DNA of 64,000 bases from Metaphire vulgaris (taxonomy: Eukaryota > Annelida > Clitellata > Crassiclitellata > Megascolecidae): contig CM030868.1 in assembly GCA_018105865.1 (NCBI GenBank), positions 5,601,428 through 5,665,427 of the forward strand, written 5' to 3'. Below the pieces are notes generated by a model, which was given only the letters and a program-made list of their open reading frames with translations, did no database searches and had not been told where the DNA came from. Position numbers and translations under genes: made by a program. Of this stretch, positions 29,041 through 40,053 are shown piece by piece. Position 1 is the stretch's first letter. Every line of letters begins with the position of its first letter.

Positions 29041-30740
29041 GTTTAGAATTGTGGTGTTTGTTTAGTCATCTCTGGCTATGGTTTTGCAGAGACTATATTC
29101 ATAAATCATGTAAAGAGCAGTGGTTTTGGAGAATTTACTGTAGGTTGATGTCAATGGTTTTAGAGAATTTACTGTAGGTTGATGTATGACTTTTTTTACA
29201 TTTTCATCTATCCGAGAGTTGAAGAAGAAAAAGAAACAAGCAGGCATGATTATTTCATGTATTTTGGCTCCAATGATGAATGACATAATTGATCAAATCC
29301 CCAATATTACTGTTTTAAAAATTTCATGTGCAGTTGGTCTTCTATTGTAATATCAGGTACTTGAGTGATAATATGATTAATTGGAGTCGAGCTTGAACTT
29401 CTGATTTTGATGGCAGCTAAATGTGTAAAATATCTACGAATAACGTTGTACATAGACTGTGTTAAAGAGTAGAAGAGCTTTTGACTTGTGATGTTCATGT
29501 TAGATTGCATATGCTGTTTGTTCGATGCAGTTATGTGCTAAAGACATGTGTGCTGTTCCTGTGCGATGTTTTTGACAAACATTTGTTATTTGTGACGTTG
29601 ATCGTATGCTGTCAGTGCAGTGTCGTTGATGTGCAATAGTTGAGTGTTGACATGAAAATAATAAGAAACATGTAGATATATATATAAGCAAGTACTGTTA
29701 GATTACTCATATTAATCTGATCAATTTACAGTATGTTCCACTAATAGGCCTATATTATATTTTTGCAGTAAGTTGTTATATTTACATTTGATTAAATTTG
29801 GTGTAGGTTATTGGAACAACTAAAGGAATCAAATACGAAAATGAAAATGACAATTATTTGAGAGTGATTCTGATTTAAAACTGATCATGTTTTAAACATT
29901 GGTGGAAGCTTTTCAGTTTGAAAATCATCCAGAAATCCAGAAGTTTGTGATAAATAGGATATCTGTCTTAGAGTTTCAACCATTTTGAGTTTAACTAGAC
30001 AACCACTCTGGCTTAACCTCATTGCCTGCATCATTAATCAAGATTAAGGATGGCTTTCATATAAATAAGAGGTGTTCAATTAAATTTTATGATAGGCCAC
30101 ATTTTTCTATGACTAGTGCCCGATGATCTTCTTCCTCTTCTTTCTTTCTTTCTTTCCTTCTGGCTGTTCCCTAATGGTTTGGACGATGGGTCAGAATGAG
30201 TTCCTTCCACTTCTGTCTGTCTCTTGCTGCCCTGGCCATTTGGATGATGTTCATTTGCATTTCTGCTGTGTCCTCTTTTAAGTCTGTGGGCCATTTCACA
30301 CACCTTGGCGGCGGGCCGAATATAACCCGCGGGCCACCGTTTGAATACCTCAGATCTAAGCCAAGCCATTTTATAATTTGAAAGTAAACTATTAAAGATA
30401 TTACTGAAGGCTGAGTTGATCTGAGTGTGGCATAGTTAGTTACCTGTGGTACTTGCTTCCAGTACACGTGCTGTTAATTTGGTCAGATTTGAATGTCATT
30501 GTAACTGTGGATGTGTCACAATTTGCAGTTTTCTGTCATAATTTTAGCTAAAGCTTTTAATTAATTAATTAATTATATATTTATACTGTATTGGCTTATA
30601 AAGAGAATTTTGCTGCAAAGATAGCTTCAGTATTTACACATCACTGTTCTGTCTGTGACATTTATTTAACTGGAGCAATTTTTCCATTCATAATTTTTGT
30701 TTCTTTTATGCCAAAGTACAATTTAACCATGTTCTCAGTA
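29041..30740. other. Downstream of receptor, nothing recognised
   Basis: AT-rich. A 33-bp tandem duplication (GGTTTTGGAGAATTTACTG...) lies at about 29119-29180. 30303-30345 has a GCGGGCCGAATATAACCCGC fragment like the hAT relic at 61851. No coding region supported. Confidence 0.4.
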
Positions 30741-30950
30741 TTTTCCATGCCTGAACCATTGGTGGCTCCAGGATTTGGCAAGAGTGGGGGCTTTTAGGGT
30801 GACAACTTCTGAGCATGGGAGGCCAGCTATTTTTCATGAACCTGGGCTAGTCCAGTTGCTTAGAATGAGTGCACTGTGAGTGGTGGCCACTGGGAGGGAC
30901 AGGCATTCAATAGGGGGCACGCCTCCCCTGTGGAGCTCCCTCTGGCCTGA
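30741..30950 (+). mobile_element. Old hAT MITE, CAGTGGCGGCTC family
   Basis: GGTGGCTCCAGGATTTGGCA then GAGCATGGGAGGCCAG matches the family at 43839 and 47872. Ends degraded. Confidence 0.6.
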
Positions 30951-31852
30951 ACTAAATTCAATTAACCACAACTGAATTCTGACAATCATTATTTTCAATT
31001 ACATCTAAGTACCAGAATAGGTTCCGGGCATGGGCGCCCGCACATTGGGGCAAGAGGGGGCACTTCCCCCCCCTGGAAAATACAAATACCAATATTTAAT
31101 ATTGAAATTTCAAAAACCTTGTGAAAATATTAACCATGACCATTGTGTTAAAATGTGTTTAGCCCCTCCTGGAAAAATTTATGTGGTGTAACCGTGACCA
31201 TTGTGTTTTGTTGCCCCTCCTGGAAAAATTTCTGTGGGCGCCCATGGTACCGGGTATTTTCTTTAAATGAGAGTTCAAAATTAACTGCTTATATACCCAG
31301 GACAAAAAGCATGAATGTGAGTTATTCAGTGCTTTACTTTTATTTTCAATACAGTCCTTTCATTGTCATTGCAGCCCTTGTTATCAAGATGTCTTCTTTT
31401 GTCTCATGTTAATAATGGATTAACTTTTAAAACTTTTGTGTTCATGCATTTTAGACATGTTGCACAGATTTCATAAACTAGAGATACAAGAAAACTGAAA
31501 TAAAATGCATGTACAATATATACATTGTTCATATGTACATAGTATATAATTTTAATAAGGGTTCTTGTTTCTGGACTTTTGTTTTCTTTCCATAAAACGA
31601 TGTATAACTAACTTCACTTCTTACTGGTTTAATTATTTTTTTGTCAACTGCAATAAATGAGCTTTGTATTTGTGAGCAGTATGTTGCTTCTAATAATTAA
31701 TTGGTTGGGATGAGTTACAACATGTGAGTTTATGGGTTTTCGAAATTGTAAACTAAAATTTGTATGTAGGTTTATTATTTTCTGTCATAATAGCATTACA
31801 GTATTTAAATTATAGTATTTTATCATCTGTGTTGCTTTAACAAAAATGATTT

Positions 31853-32270
31853 GGGACTGTCCATTAATTATGTCAACGAATTGGGGGTGAGGGGGTTTGA
31901 AAAAGTTTGACAGTTGTTGACCGGGGGGTCAAGAGAAATTGACGTCAACAATTTCATTTTTTTACAAATGATAAAAAATAGGAAATTTCATGAAATACTA
32001 TTTATTACGATGGATAAAAGCCTGACCAGCAAAAAAACGAGGTCATCACCACCACATTATGACACTTGATGAACAAAAGAAAGGGGAAAAGGTCTTATCG
32101 CTGCAAAAATAATAACCTAAACTTTTTAGGGGACCCGTCACTGGTCTTAGTAGGGGGGGTCAAAAGTTTTTGACATAATTATATGGGGGTCACTGAAAGT
32201 TGGCAGTTGTTGATAAGCGGAGGGGTCAAAAATTGCTAAAAAATTGTTGACATAATTAATGGACAGTCCC
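31853..32270. mobile_element. Harbinger-like MITE, 3-bp target duplication
   Basis: GGGACTGTCCATTAATTATG and CATAATTAATGGACAGTCCC are perfect inverted ends; TTT flanks both sides. Same family as 33914, 39049, 41438 and 55672, the last with a TAA duplication. Class assignment is inferred from the 3-bp duplication. Confidence 0.75.
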
Positions 32271-32578
32271 TTTGCTGAATTTTCGAAATTCTGTAACAAT
32301 ATTTCAGGTGATTATGATATCTTCTGTTTTGCATGAACACTTTGAAACTTTTGATTTTTTGCATAATTATACTTTACTCTTTAACTTTGAACAGACAAGA
32401 AAAAAGGACACTGACTGCGTGTTATGGATCAGCCTCTGAGTTTTGTTTTGTCAGCCAATCTATCAGTTTCTTTGGCGCTAGTTATTGCGGTTTATATTAA
32501 TTTTAAAATGCTTGCCAGGATTTTGACTTGAATTTGAAGTCCTTCAAAAGTTCACGGTTCTTAAAGTAGACGATGAGT

Positions 32579-32880
32579 CAGAGGCGTAGCTACCATATAT
32601 AGAAAGAATACGCAAGGCATTAGGGCCCAGAAGAACTGGGGCCCTTTTTGACCACCAATGTAAAAAAGAAAGTAAATAATAACAAAAGTAAATAATTAAA
32701 AACATTAAAAATCAGTCTTAATCAGATAAATTTGGTAGGTATTAAATATGGCAGCGCTACAAAACAAAGCCGTTTTACAGTTTCCGGAATCCGGTGACAG
32801 ACGATGCGTTATTATCAGTTATTATTAAGTGTTAAAATTTAATTTTGCATTATGGCCTAAAAATCCTAGCTACGCCACTG
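32579..32880. mobile_element. hAT MITE, GGCGTAGC-ended family
   Basis: CAGAGGCGTAGCTA ... TAGCTACGCCACTG with target duplication CGATGAGT/CGACGAGT (7 of 8). A related, longer copy is at 48276-48661. Confidence 0.85.
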
Positions 32881-32942
32881 CGACGAGTCGGTTATCTTGA
32901 ATATGTTCTGATTTCAAACTGCAGGTCAGCTTTAGGTGGTAA

Positions 32943-33267
32943 CAGTGTTATTTCTAGGATTTTGAACTTGGGGTGTCGGGGAAAATCTGGGGGTGTCGGA
33001 ATTTTTAAGTCTCTGTCTGAAAAAGGCTGACAAGCAAAGCAACGTTATCAAGTCCCAAAAGCAACCAAAAAACTTAAAACTCTCAAAAAACCTCTGACAA
33101 GCAAAAAAAGGTCATCCGAGAATAAAAGTTTGGGTGTCCTTCATTGGGGGGGGGGTGTTCTGAGCTATTTAGTATGCATTTTGTATGCATACCATTGTCG
33201 CATTACCAAATTTTGGGGGTGTCGATCTCAAATTGGAGGGATGTTAGAGGGTGTAAAAATATCCCTG
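32943..33267. mobile_element. hAT MITE, TTATTTCTAGG-ended family
   Basis: CAGTGTTATTTCTAGG ... AAAATATCCCTG with perfect 8-bp duplication GGTGGTAA at 32935-32942 and 33268-33275. The shared inner motif CTGACAAGCAAAAAAAGGTC lies at 33094-33113. Confidence 0.9.
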
Positions 33268-33913
33268 GGTGGTAAACAACACACTAGGCCTACTACTACT
33301 TCGATTTCTGCAACGAGATATCATGATATTGACAATTTTGCGTTTCTAAATAGCGCCAACAATCTTTATAAAACCGTTACCAAACAGTAAATAATTACAT
33401 GACACGATCGTATGTTTTTTTGCTATTAGTTCGCTAAATTTGGCCGAGTGTTTAAACTTTTGGCCGATGCTGTATATATGTCAATGGGTTTCGCTAAATG
33501 CATATATATCTCAATCGATCCGCAATGTGCTTTCTTAGCTCGTGTAAAGTATTTCTCAAAAATAGTAGCATTTGACTTATTAATTATAGCCTAGTGTTGT
33601 TATCTAGAGCGCTAGGCAACGCTATCGCTCGCCCTTGTCGGCATATTGCTTTCATCCATCTATCCATCCATCCAAGAGGGTTCAAGAAGCAGTCACTTGG
33701 CCCCAAAGAATTGCATCTGAAGACATAAACACTCAAGATGTCCTCGTGTATACATTGAACAACTGTTAGTATTCTAAGTTGGTATTCTACAGCAGTCGCT
33801 TTAAAATCATGTGAGAAAATGGAGGCGTCTTTCATCATCGTCGTAGTCATCATCACCGCCACCATCGTCGTCATCATCATCATCGTCGTAGTTATAGTAA
33901 ATCTTAAATCTAT

Positions 33914-34301
33914 GGGGCTGTCCATTAATTACGTCAACAAAATAAGGGGGAGGAGTTCGAAAAGTTTCACAGTTGTTGACAGAGGAAGAGGTCAAGAGAA
34001 GTTGACGTCAACAATTTCACTTTTTACAAATGGCCTAATCAAAAAATAGGAAATTGCGTGGAATACTATTTATTACAACGAAGAAAAGCAAAAATGGTCA
34101 TCATTTTGACACGATCAGCAAAAAGGGGGAAAAGGTCGTCACCACACAAAAATAATAGCCTTCAAAACGTTTAGGGGAACCGTCACTGACATTGGGGGGT
34201 TTTTTGACATAATTATAGGGGTCACTGAAAGTTGACAGTTGCTGACAAGGGGACGGTCAAAAATTGCCACAAAATTGCAGACATATTTAATAGACAGCCC
34301 C
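33914..34301. mobile_element. Harbinger-like MITE, copy 2
   Basis: GGGGCTGTCCATTAATTACG ... ATTTAATAGACAGCCCC. The inside parallels the copy at 31853. Target duplication not clear. Confidence 0.75.
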
Positions 34302-34480
34302 TTAGTAAAATTTGTGTCTGTGAATTTTAGGCGTAATTTGAGTTTGAATCATTCCCAACAAGTGTATTGCATTTTGAGCGACATGCATGTCACCAGCTCA
34401 GTTTAGCACAGAGCGTGATCACGTCTATATATTAATGGCGTAAGTCGGGGTTCTATAGCTTAATAGGGGCACCGTCAGGA

Positions 34481-34614
34481 CAGTGTTTAATCTGACTCAT
34501 GGACTCTGGCTAAAGGCCGGGGGCATTCTGTTAGGGCTGATGTTAGTTGACGTAAATTTCCAAAAATTTCCGGGGGGAATTTGAAATTTCGGAAACGGCC
34601 TAGATTAAACCCTG
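34481..34614. mobile_element. hAT MITE, CAGTGTTTAATC family
   Basis: CAGTGTTTAATCTGAC ... CCTAGATTAAACCCTG; flanks CGTCAGGA and CATCAGGC agree at 6 of 8. Internal AAATTTCCGGGGGGAATTTG is diagnostic of the family. Confidence 0.75.
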
Positions 34615-34894
34615 CATCAGGCCAACTTCTCCCGGTTCGTCTAGGCCCTAGAGGGCCTGGGGCCAAAATGTTTGAAAATATTAGAGCAATTTCGCAGCAG
34701 CAATATGACAACTCGTAGGCGATCACTCCATCCCATTGCTCTGACAAAATCGTCCCATTGGTTTTGCACGATTCTAACGACTATAGTCTATAGGCCAAAA
34801 TAGGGGGCCAGCCCCCCCTCGTGGCTGCTACAATTCTTCACTACCAAATTTTATAACACGATTAAAAACTTTCTCCTAACTTTTCTCTGGCTTA

Positions 34895-34946
34895 CAGGGG
34901 CGTAGCGACGGGTGTATATCGGTATAAATATATCATCCCCAAATCA

Positions 34947-34995
<49 letters not shown>

Positions 34996-35368
34996 GTATA
35001 TGTAACACATAGCCTATATATACATACATAGGTTATACAACATATAAAAACAAAACATATAATATAACATATAATATATATATATATATAAAACAATATA
35101 TACCCCCAAGTTTTTATCCCCAAATTTATACCCCAAATCAAACCCACCTAGGACCGCTAATGGGGGGAGGTGTCCGCGGGTCCGGACCCACCCAGTCTCG
35201 GGCAGGGACACCCGAGCAAATCGTGCAAACTGCAGAGAAATTTTGATTTGGGGGAGGGGTAGTCTTAGCCTGTTCCTAGTTGTGTAGATTGCATTAGACC
35301 CACCCAGCCAACAAAACCCAGCGCCACCCCTGCCCCCACCCCCAATCAAATTCCTGGCTACGCCCCTG
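34895..35368. mobile_element. hAT MITE, GGCGTAGC family, with (TA)n inside
   Basis: CAGGGGCGTAGCGACGG ... GGCTACGCCCCTG; flanks CTGGCTTA and CTGGCTCA (7 of 8). Contains a TA microsatellite at 34948-34993 and TACCCCCAAATC blocks shared with 36985 and 54525. Confidence 0.85.
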
Positions 35369-35813
35369 CTGGCTCATTCACTCTGTCAAAACATAGGTCT
35401 GATATCCTGGATTTGTTCTGATTCTCGTGTGATTGTGATTTGGCGTGTCATTGCTATGCATTATGAAGTGGCGCTACAGAAGTTTGAGGTCAGACTAGAT
35501 AGCGACGTCCGCTTACTGCAGTTTCGCAGATTCCTTGAAAACTTGATCTTCGCGTCGGACTGTAGCCTTTCGTTATCAACCGTCCGTAGCTGTCTCTACG
35601 ACCGACGTCCTGTATCGATAAAGCATGAAACAAGTTGGCGGAAGATGACAGAATGTGTTAGGCGCTGGAGCGGTAGGCTGACGGAGCGGATTCAATTTAA
35701 GCCCCGCTAGCGCCCCTAGTGGCTTTCATACAGCCAGTAATGCCACCTAACTTCCTAAGCCACTTTAAATCATGCTAACTTAGACTAAGTTAAACAACAA
35801 AATACCTGCTGAC
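35369..35813. other. Unique, GC-richer stretch with one open frame
   Basis: 35429-35710 is open on the + strand (93 codons) but resembles nothing I know and lacks splice support on either strand. Confidence 0.25.
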
Positions 35814-36032
35814 CAGGGCCGGATTAAGGTCCGAGTGGGCCTGGGGCTGAGAAGTAAAAAAAGGTAGTCGCTTCCATAATTATTTGAAAATTGCCCCTTG
35901 TAAAATTTCCCGCCGCCTTCACTGAAAATCTCTGACAAGCAAAAAAAGTCGTCGCTTGAAAAACGGTGGGCCTATTTTCTATGGTGGGCCTGGGGCTTCA
36001 GCCCCCTCATCGCCCGCCTTAATATGGGCCTG
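35814..36032. mobile_element. hAT MITE, GGCCGGATTAAGG family
   Basis: CAGGGCCGGATTAAGG ... CCTTAATATGGGCCTG with perfect duplication CTGCTGAC at both sides. Inner motif TCTGACAAGCAAAAAAAGTC at 35931-35950. Confidence 0.9.
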
Positions 36033-36439
36033 CTGCTGACCTAAAAAGGGAACTCGTTAAAATTACGATTTATATAACAGAATTGGAGAAACTTGTTCAC
36101 GAATGGACGAGAAATCAGTAACTATTGGAACAATAGATTCAAAAGATATTCGGGAGAAGCCGGAGAACCATGTACAGTAAGCAGCGGTTAGATTGAGCTG
36201 GATCTCCGATCCGGGACGTCTGACAAGAGATCCGGAACGTACTTTTATTCGTTGTGATCTTTTATTGTTTACTTTAACACTTTGCAAGCACAGTAAAGAA
36301 AAGAGACCGTGAACTGTACTCTAAATGTTCGTTTAAAATGAAATTAGAAAGTTGTGAAGAAATTTTGTGACCGAAGGAAAAATAAGGAGATCCGGCACCT
36401 CTGAAAAAGTAATTTAACCACTGACAGTAAGTTTGTAGC

Positions 36440-36700
36440 CTAAAAGTTAAGGGTAGTCCCATATTCGAACGAGCGTAGGGTCCGGCGCTGATCTCCTGTT
36501 ACTAGGCAAGCAGCTAGCAGGTGGTTTGCGCCATTGATCTAGAGTAGTTTGCCGTTGTTTTCTCTAGATCCGCTTGAGAGCGGCCTCCGGCACCACGACT
36601 AGATCCCAGGATGGTCACCCATCCAAGTACTAACCGCGCTTAACGTTGCTTAACTTCGGTGTTCTGACGAGAACCGGTCGCACAACGCCGAGTAGGCAGG
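36440..36700 (-). mobile_element. 5S rRNA-derived SINE
   Basis: On the - strand the head reads CCGGTTCTCGTCAGAACACC, GAAGTTAAGCAACG and GGTTAGTACTTGGATGGGTG ACC, matching the middle and 3' half of metazoan 5S rRNA including A box and C box. After about 36600 it continues into a body ending GGAGATCAGCGCCGGACCC, as in the tRNA SINEs. It lacks a clean 5S 3' end and terminator, so it is a SINE rather than a 5S gene. Confidence 0.75.
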
Positions 36701-36766
36701 ATTCAGTAAGTTTGCAAGTACTGTATGTCCCAATCTGTTATATTCTCGATACTCAAGACAGCTTAC

Positions 36767-36955
36767 GGGAATGAGTATTGGACCGGTACTGACGGTACTC
36801 GATCGTCTTCTGGACGCAGACATTGGCTTGAAGTCCGATATGGACGCCTGCGATACGTAGATGTGAGGATTGACTGAACCGGACAGTCGGAGATGCGGAG
36901 AAATTAGACTGCATCTACGCTGTCGTATTATGCTCTCGATGACTGCTTGCTCGGC
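36767..36955 (-). CDS. Candidate exon, possibly SCYL2 tail
   Basis: On the - strand an acceptor (TCGTTGCAG) and donor (CCC|gtaagc) bracket exactly 63 open codons: AEQAVIESIIRQRRCSLIS ... ISDFKPMSASRRRSSTVSTG PILIP. Ser-rich, low-complexity composition would suit the SCYL2 C-terminal region. The preceding known exon ends in phase 2, so at least one unseen exon would have to lie between. No homology recognised. Confidence 0.3.
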
Positions 36956-36984
36956 CTGCAACGAACACCGCAACACGCTGTAGT

Positions 36985-37341
36985 CAGGGGCTTACCGCAG
37001 TGTTTAATCTAGACCCCTGGACCCCGGGGAACTGAAAAAGCCGGGGTGGGAAATTGACAAACCCGGGGGGAATTCTGCTAGGGAGCTGCTGTTAGTCCAT
37101 GTAGTATGCCAAAATTTCCGGGGGGAATTTGAAATTTCCGGAGGGGGAAGGGCAATTTCCCCCGGAAACGGCCTAGATTAAACACTGGTTTAACGACGGG
37201 GACATATCGGTATATAGGCCTATACCCCCAAAATCAGGCTACCTTAAAATTTTAATGTGTTTTTAAGATTTTTCGACGTTTTAAAGATTCATACCCCAAA
37301 TCACATTATACCCCCAAATCAAATTCCTGGCTACGCCCCTG
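36985..37341. mobile_element. hAT MITE (GGCGTAGC family) interrupted by another hAT
   Basis: CAGGGGCTTACCG ... GGCTACGCCCCTG flanked by GCTGTAGT/GCTGTAAT (7 of 8). A CAGTGTTTAATC element is inserted 13 bp inside its left end. Confidence 0.85.
36998..37187. mobile_element. hAT MITE, CAGTGTTTAATC family, nested
   Basis: CAGTGTTTAATCTAGAC ... GCCTAGATTAAACACTG. Flanking GCTTACCG and GTTTAACG (6 of 8) is the duplicated host-element sequence. Confidence 0.88.
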
Positions 37342-37349
37342 GCTGTAAT

Positions 37350-37735
37350 ATAATGTAATGTAGCATTTGTATAGCGCCTCTTTTTTATTTCTACTCAGAG
37401 GCGTTCCTGGCATTGGAGTCGCGCGATAAAGTACACTGACCTTTGCCCGGCCGACAACCCACCTCGCTTATATAGCTGTTTCAATAAATATTAAGCGCAT
37501 AAGAATAAGCAGCTACTTCCAAAGCGCTATATAAATTTACGAGAATTTACTTACTTGCTTACTTAATGATACTAACTTTCGCATTGAACAGAGCGAAGGA
37601 TTAAGAAGTGAGATGCGAATGGATGGGTTCAACGCATTGAAAGGGGAGCAGGGTTATTTCTAGGATTATCAAATATCCCTGAGAGGGAGGGTCCAATCAC
37701 TGCGAATGCTCGTAATCCAGAGCGCCTGTTGGGGG
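37350..37735 (-). mobile_element. LINE 3' end fragment with two insertions
   Basis: Tail TTTGTATAGCGCCTCT at the low end; body matches 11336-11606 in reverse orientation. Interrupted at about 37447-37568 by a piece with GCGCTATATAAATTTACGAG and TTAC repeats, and at 37649-37681 by a 33-bp micro-MITE. Confidence 0.7.
37649..37681. mobile_element. 33-bp micro-MITE (termini only)
   Basis: CAGGGTTATTTCTAGG followed by ATTATCAAATATCCCTG: just the two ends of the family at 32943 and 56006. Flanks AAGGGGAG and AGAGGGAG (6 of 8). The uninterrupted site is seen in sibling LINE copies at 11490-11510. Confidence 0.8.
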
Positions 37736-38280
37736 CCGTGCATAAAGTACGTCACGCAATTTTGACAGGTTTTACCGTCCCTTCTCTCTTGCCACAATCT
37801 GTCACAAATCTAGGACCAATCTCGACCACCAAATGGAGGGTGGCAGACAGCCAAAACCCGAACGTTTTGAAACGTACCAGACCGAGGCTTTGGAAGCTGG
37901 AGTGTCTGCGATAGGTTTTCGGTCCGAGTGAGTCTTGTGAGCTGTTGATCATGAGTTCCGGAGTACTTGGCGCTGACAATATCAATGCACACACACACAC
38001 ACACGAATTCAACATCATCATCGTCGTCGTCGTCGTCGTTGTCATCATCATCTTCTTCACTTTCTGCCTGCATGACGGCAATAGTTAGATACGAAACATT
38101 TCCACTTCTAATATTCGCTAGATCTTGCTCTAATCTGCATCCTTCAACAATCGACATGTCCTTTGCTTCCAAGTCTTCCTTGACGTTATCCATCCATCTT
38201 TTTCTCGGTCTTCCTCTCCCTCTGTCTCCTTCCTACTTTGTGCGTATGCAGTGCTTTGTAGGTCCATCTATTGTAATGTA
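37733..38280 (-). mobile_element. MITE fragment and RTE/Jockey-like LINE end with microsatellites
   Basis: 37733-37870 begins GGCCGTGCATAAAGTACGTC, a one-ended copy of the 52795 family. On the - strand, 38080-38230 reads RKRWMDNVKEDLEAKDMS-like ORF2 C-terminus. (CA)n at 37985-38003 and GTC/ATC runs at 38015-38050 interrupt it. Confidence 0.5.
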
Positions 38281-38300
38281 ATGTAATGTAACAAAAAAAA

Positions 38301-38365
38301 CCGCCACCGACAGTAACTATAACAACAACAACAACAACAACGACAAGATTGGTTCAGTAGGGTCT
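38301..38365 (+). repeat. 65-bp block duplicated at 38761-38825
   Basis: CCGCCACCGACAGTAACTAT, AACAACAAC repeats and GATTGGTTCAGTAGGGTCTG occur in both places. The block begins with the last 9 bp of the hAT element at 38474. Confidence 0.9.
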
Positions 38366-38473
38366 GTTGTCCATTTCTTTTAACATGTCCAAACCAATGT
38401 AATCTCCTTTTGCGTACTTTATGGATAAACATCTTATCGACTGTAAAATAATAGTAATAATAATTACAGTAAC

Positions 38474-38769
38474 CAGTGGCGGTTCCAGGATTTCTTGGTG
38501 GGGGATGAAATGAATTCATAGGAGTTGGTTGGGTGGGGAGGGTGAAAAAGAAGGGAAACAATAATAAACTTTGCCGAAAAAGGCTGGGAAAAGAAATTTT
38601 CTCCTAATTTTACTACATTTTACCGAAAAATAGGTTGGCAAGTCAAAAATAGTTATCCGCAGTAGTTTTCCTAGACTTTTAAAACCAAAAATAGGGTTTC
38701 ACAAGCGAAAAAAGTCCGAAAGTCCGGTGGGGATGCATCCCGCTCATCCCCCACGTGGAACCGCCACCG
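38474..38769. mobile_element. hAT MITE, CAGTGGCGGTTCC family
   Basis: CAGTGGCGGTTCCAGG ... CCACGTGGAACCGCCACCG with perfect duplication ACAGTAAC at 38466-38473 and 38770-38777. Full-length reference copy for those at 44859, 49042 and 63219. Confidence 0.9.
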
Positions 38770-39048
38770 ACAGTAACTATAACAACAACAACAACAACAA
38801 CAACAACAAGATTGGTTCAGTAGGGTCTGCCCTGTGTATGAACCACTACAAATGCACCTAACAGTGATGCACGCATAAGTGACAATATCCGAACAGTCTA
38901 GCCAGGAATTTTGTATTTTCGGAGATGCGCCTCTATTTTGTGCGCTCCTGGCAAAAAAAAGTCAATGACTTTTAACGGATTGACGATTGCCTGTGTGAAT
39001 TAGTCACTCAAGACGCATGTCTGGATCACAAGAATTAAAATTTATAGA

Positions 39049-39127
39049 GGGGCTGCCCATTAATTACGTCAACAAATTAGGGGAGGTGTTTGAAAAAGGT
39101 TGACAGTTGTTGACAGACATAATTATT
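39049..39127. mobile_element. Harbinger-like MITE, left-end fragment
   Basis: GGGGCTGCCCATTAATTACG followed by the TTTGACAGTTGTTGAC-type interior of the family. It is then cut by the hAT at 39136. Confidence 0.65.
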
Positions 39128-39135
39128 ACAGTATG

Positions 39136-39303
39136 CAGTGTTTATTCTAGTCACTTAGACATATTAGGGAGGAGTTTAACATTTTTGGGGGAAACAGCCA
39201 CTGGGGAGGTCGAGGTCATACTACTTGCCAAAATGTCAAAAAAAACTGGGGATTTCAAACTTGGGGCCGGGGGAACCCCAGAGAAGATCTAGAATAAACA
39301 CTG
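39136..39303. mobile_element. hAT MITE, CAGTGTTTA family
   Basis: CAGTGTTTATTCTAG ... CTAGAATAAACACTG; flanks ACAGTATG and ACAGTATA (7 of 8). Confidence 0.88.
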
Positions 39304-39703
39304 ACAGTATATATTATAAAGAATTTGATAGTTTGTGTACTACGTACACAGAACTTAATAGTTCTATCGAGTAGTCTCTATCAATCGGAGGTTTGGAGAT
39401 GGTCCCTGCACCGAATCAGACCTGGAGTTGGATTACAATAGAATATGGATCTAGATCTGTACAATTGCGGTTTTTCAAACTAACTTCGGAGCTGGTCTCC
39501 CGCATCGACTGGATGGAGTCAGACGCCCCATTATTCTATCATAATTAAGTAGTCACGTGACCTTGTGTAAAGTGAGATGTATTGGATATAAACACAGCAT
39601 AAAGTCGACGTAAACTCGCTAATGGCCATTTTTAGTTCGTCATCACACGATTACAAGATCTTGCACAGACTTCGAAGATCTTAAGAGTTCCTTCCACCCA
39701 AAC

Positions 39704-39708
<5 letters not shown>
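39304..39708. other. Unique stretch, nothing recognised
   Basis: Short open frames on both strands without splice context that fits the phase needed by SCYL2. Confidence 0.3.
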
Positions 39709-39781
<73 letters not shown>

Positions 39782-39857
39782 GAGAGAGAGAGACAGACAG
39801 ACAGAGACAGACAGACAGAGAAGACAAAGAGAGCGAGAGAGAGACAGAGAGAGAGAC

Positions 39858-39896
<39 letters not shown>

Positions 39897-40053
39897 GAGA
39901 GGAGAGAGAGACAGACAGACAGACAGACAGAAAGACAGATGAGACAGAGAGAGACAGGCAGGCAGACAGAGACAGACAGACAGACAGCGAGAGAACAGAG
40001 ACAAAGACAGAGAGAAAGACAGAGAGACAGACAGAGAGACAGAGAGAGAGAGA
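39709..40053. repeat. GA / GACA microsatellite tract
   Basis: Alternating (GA)n and (GACA)n blocks over about 345 bp. Ser-Leu-Cys-rich open frames here are artefacts. Confidence 0.95.

Noticed and set aside
35429..35710. 93-codon + strand open frame
   Set aside because: No recognised domain, no splice support, and short enough to be chance in GC-richer DNA.
36600..36700. Possible functional 5S rRNA gene
   Set aside because: Only the middle and 3' half resemble 5S; the sequence runs on into a SINE body with no T-run terminator.
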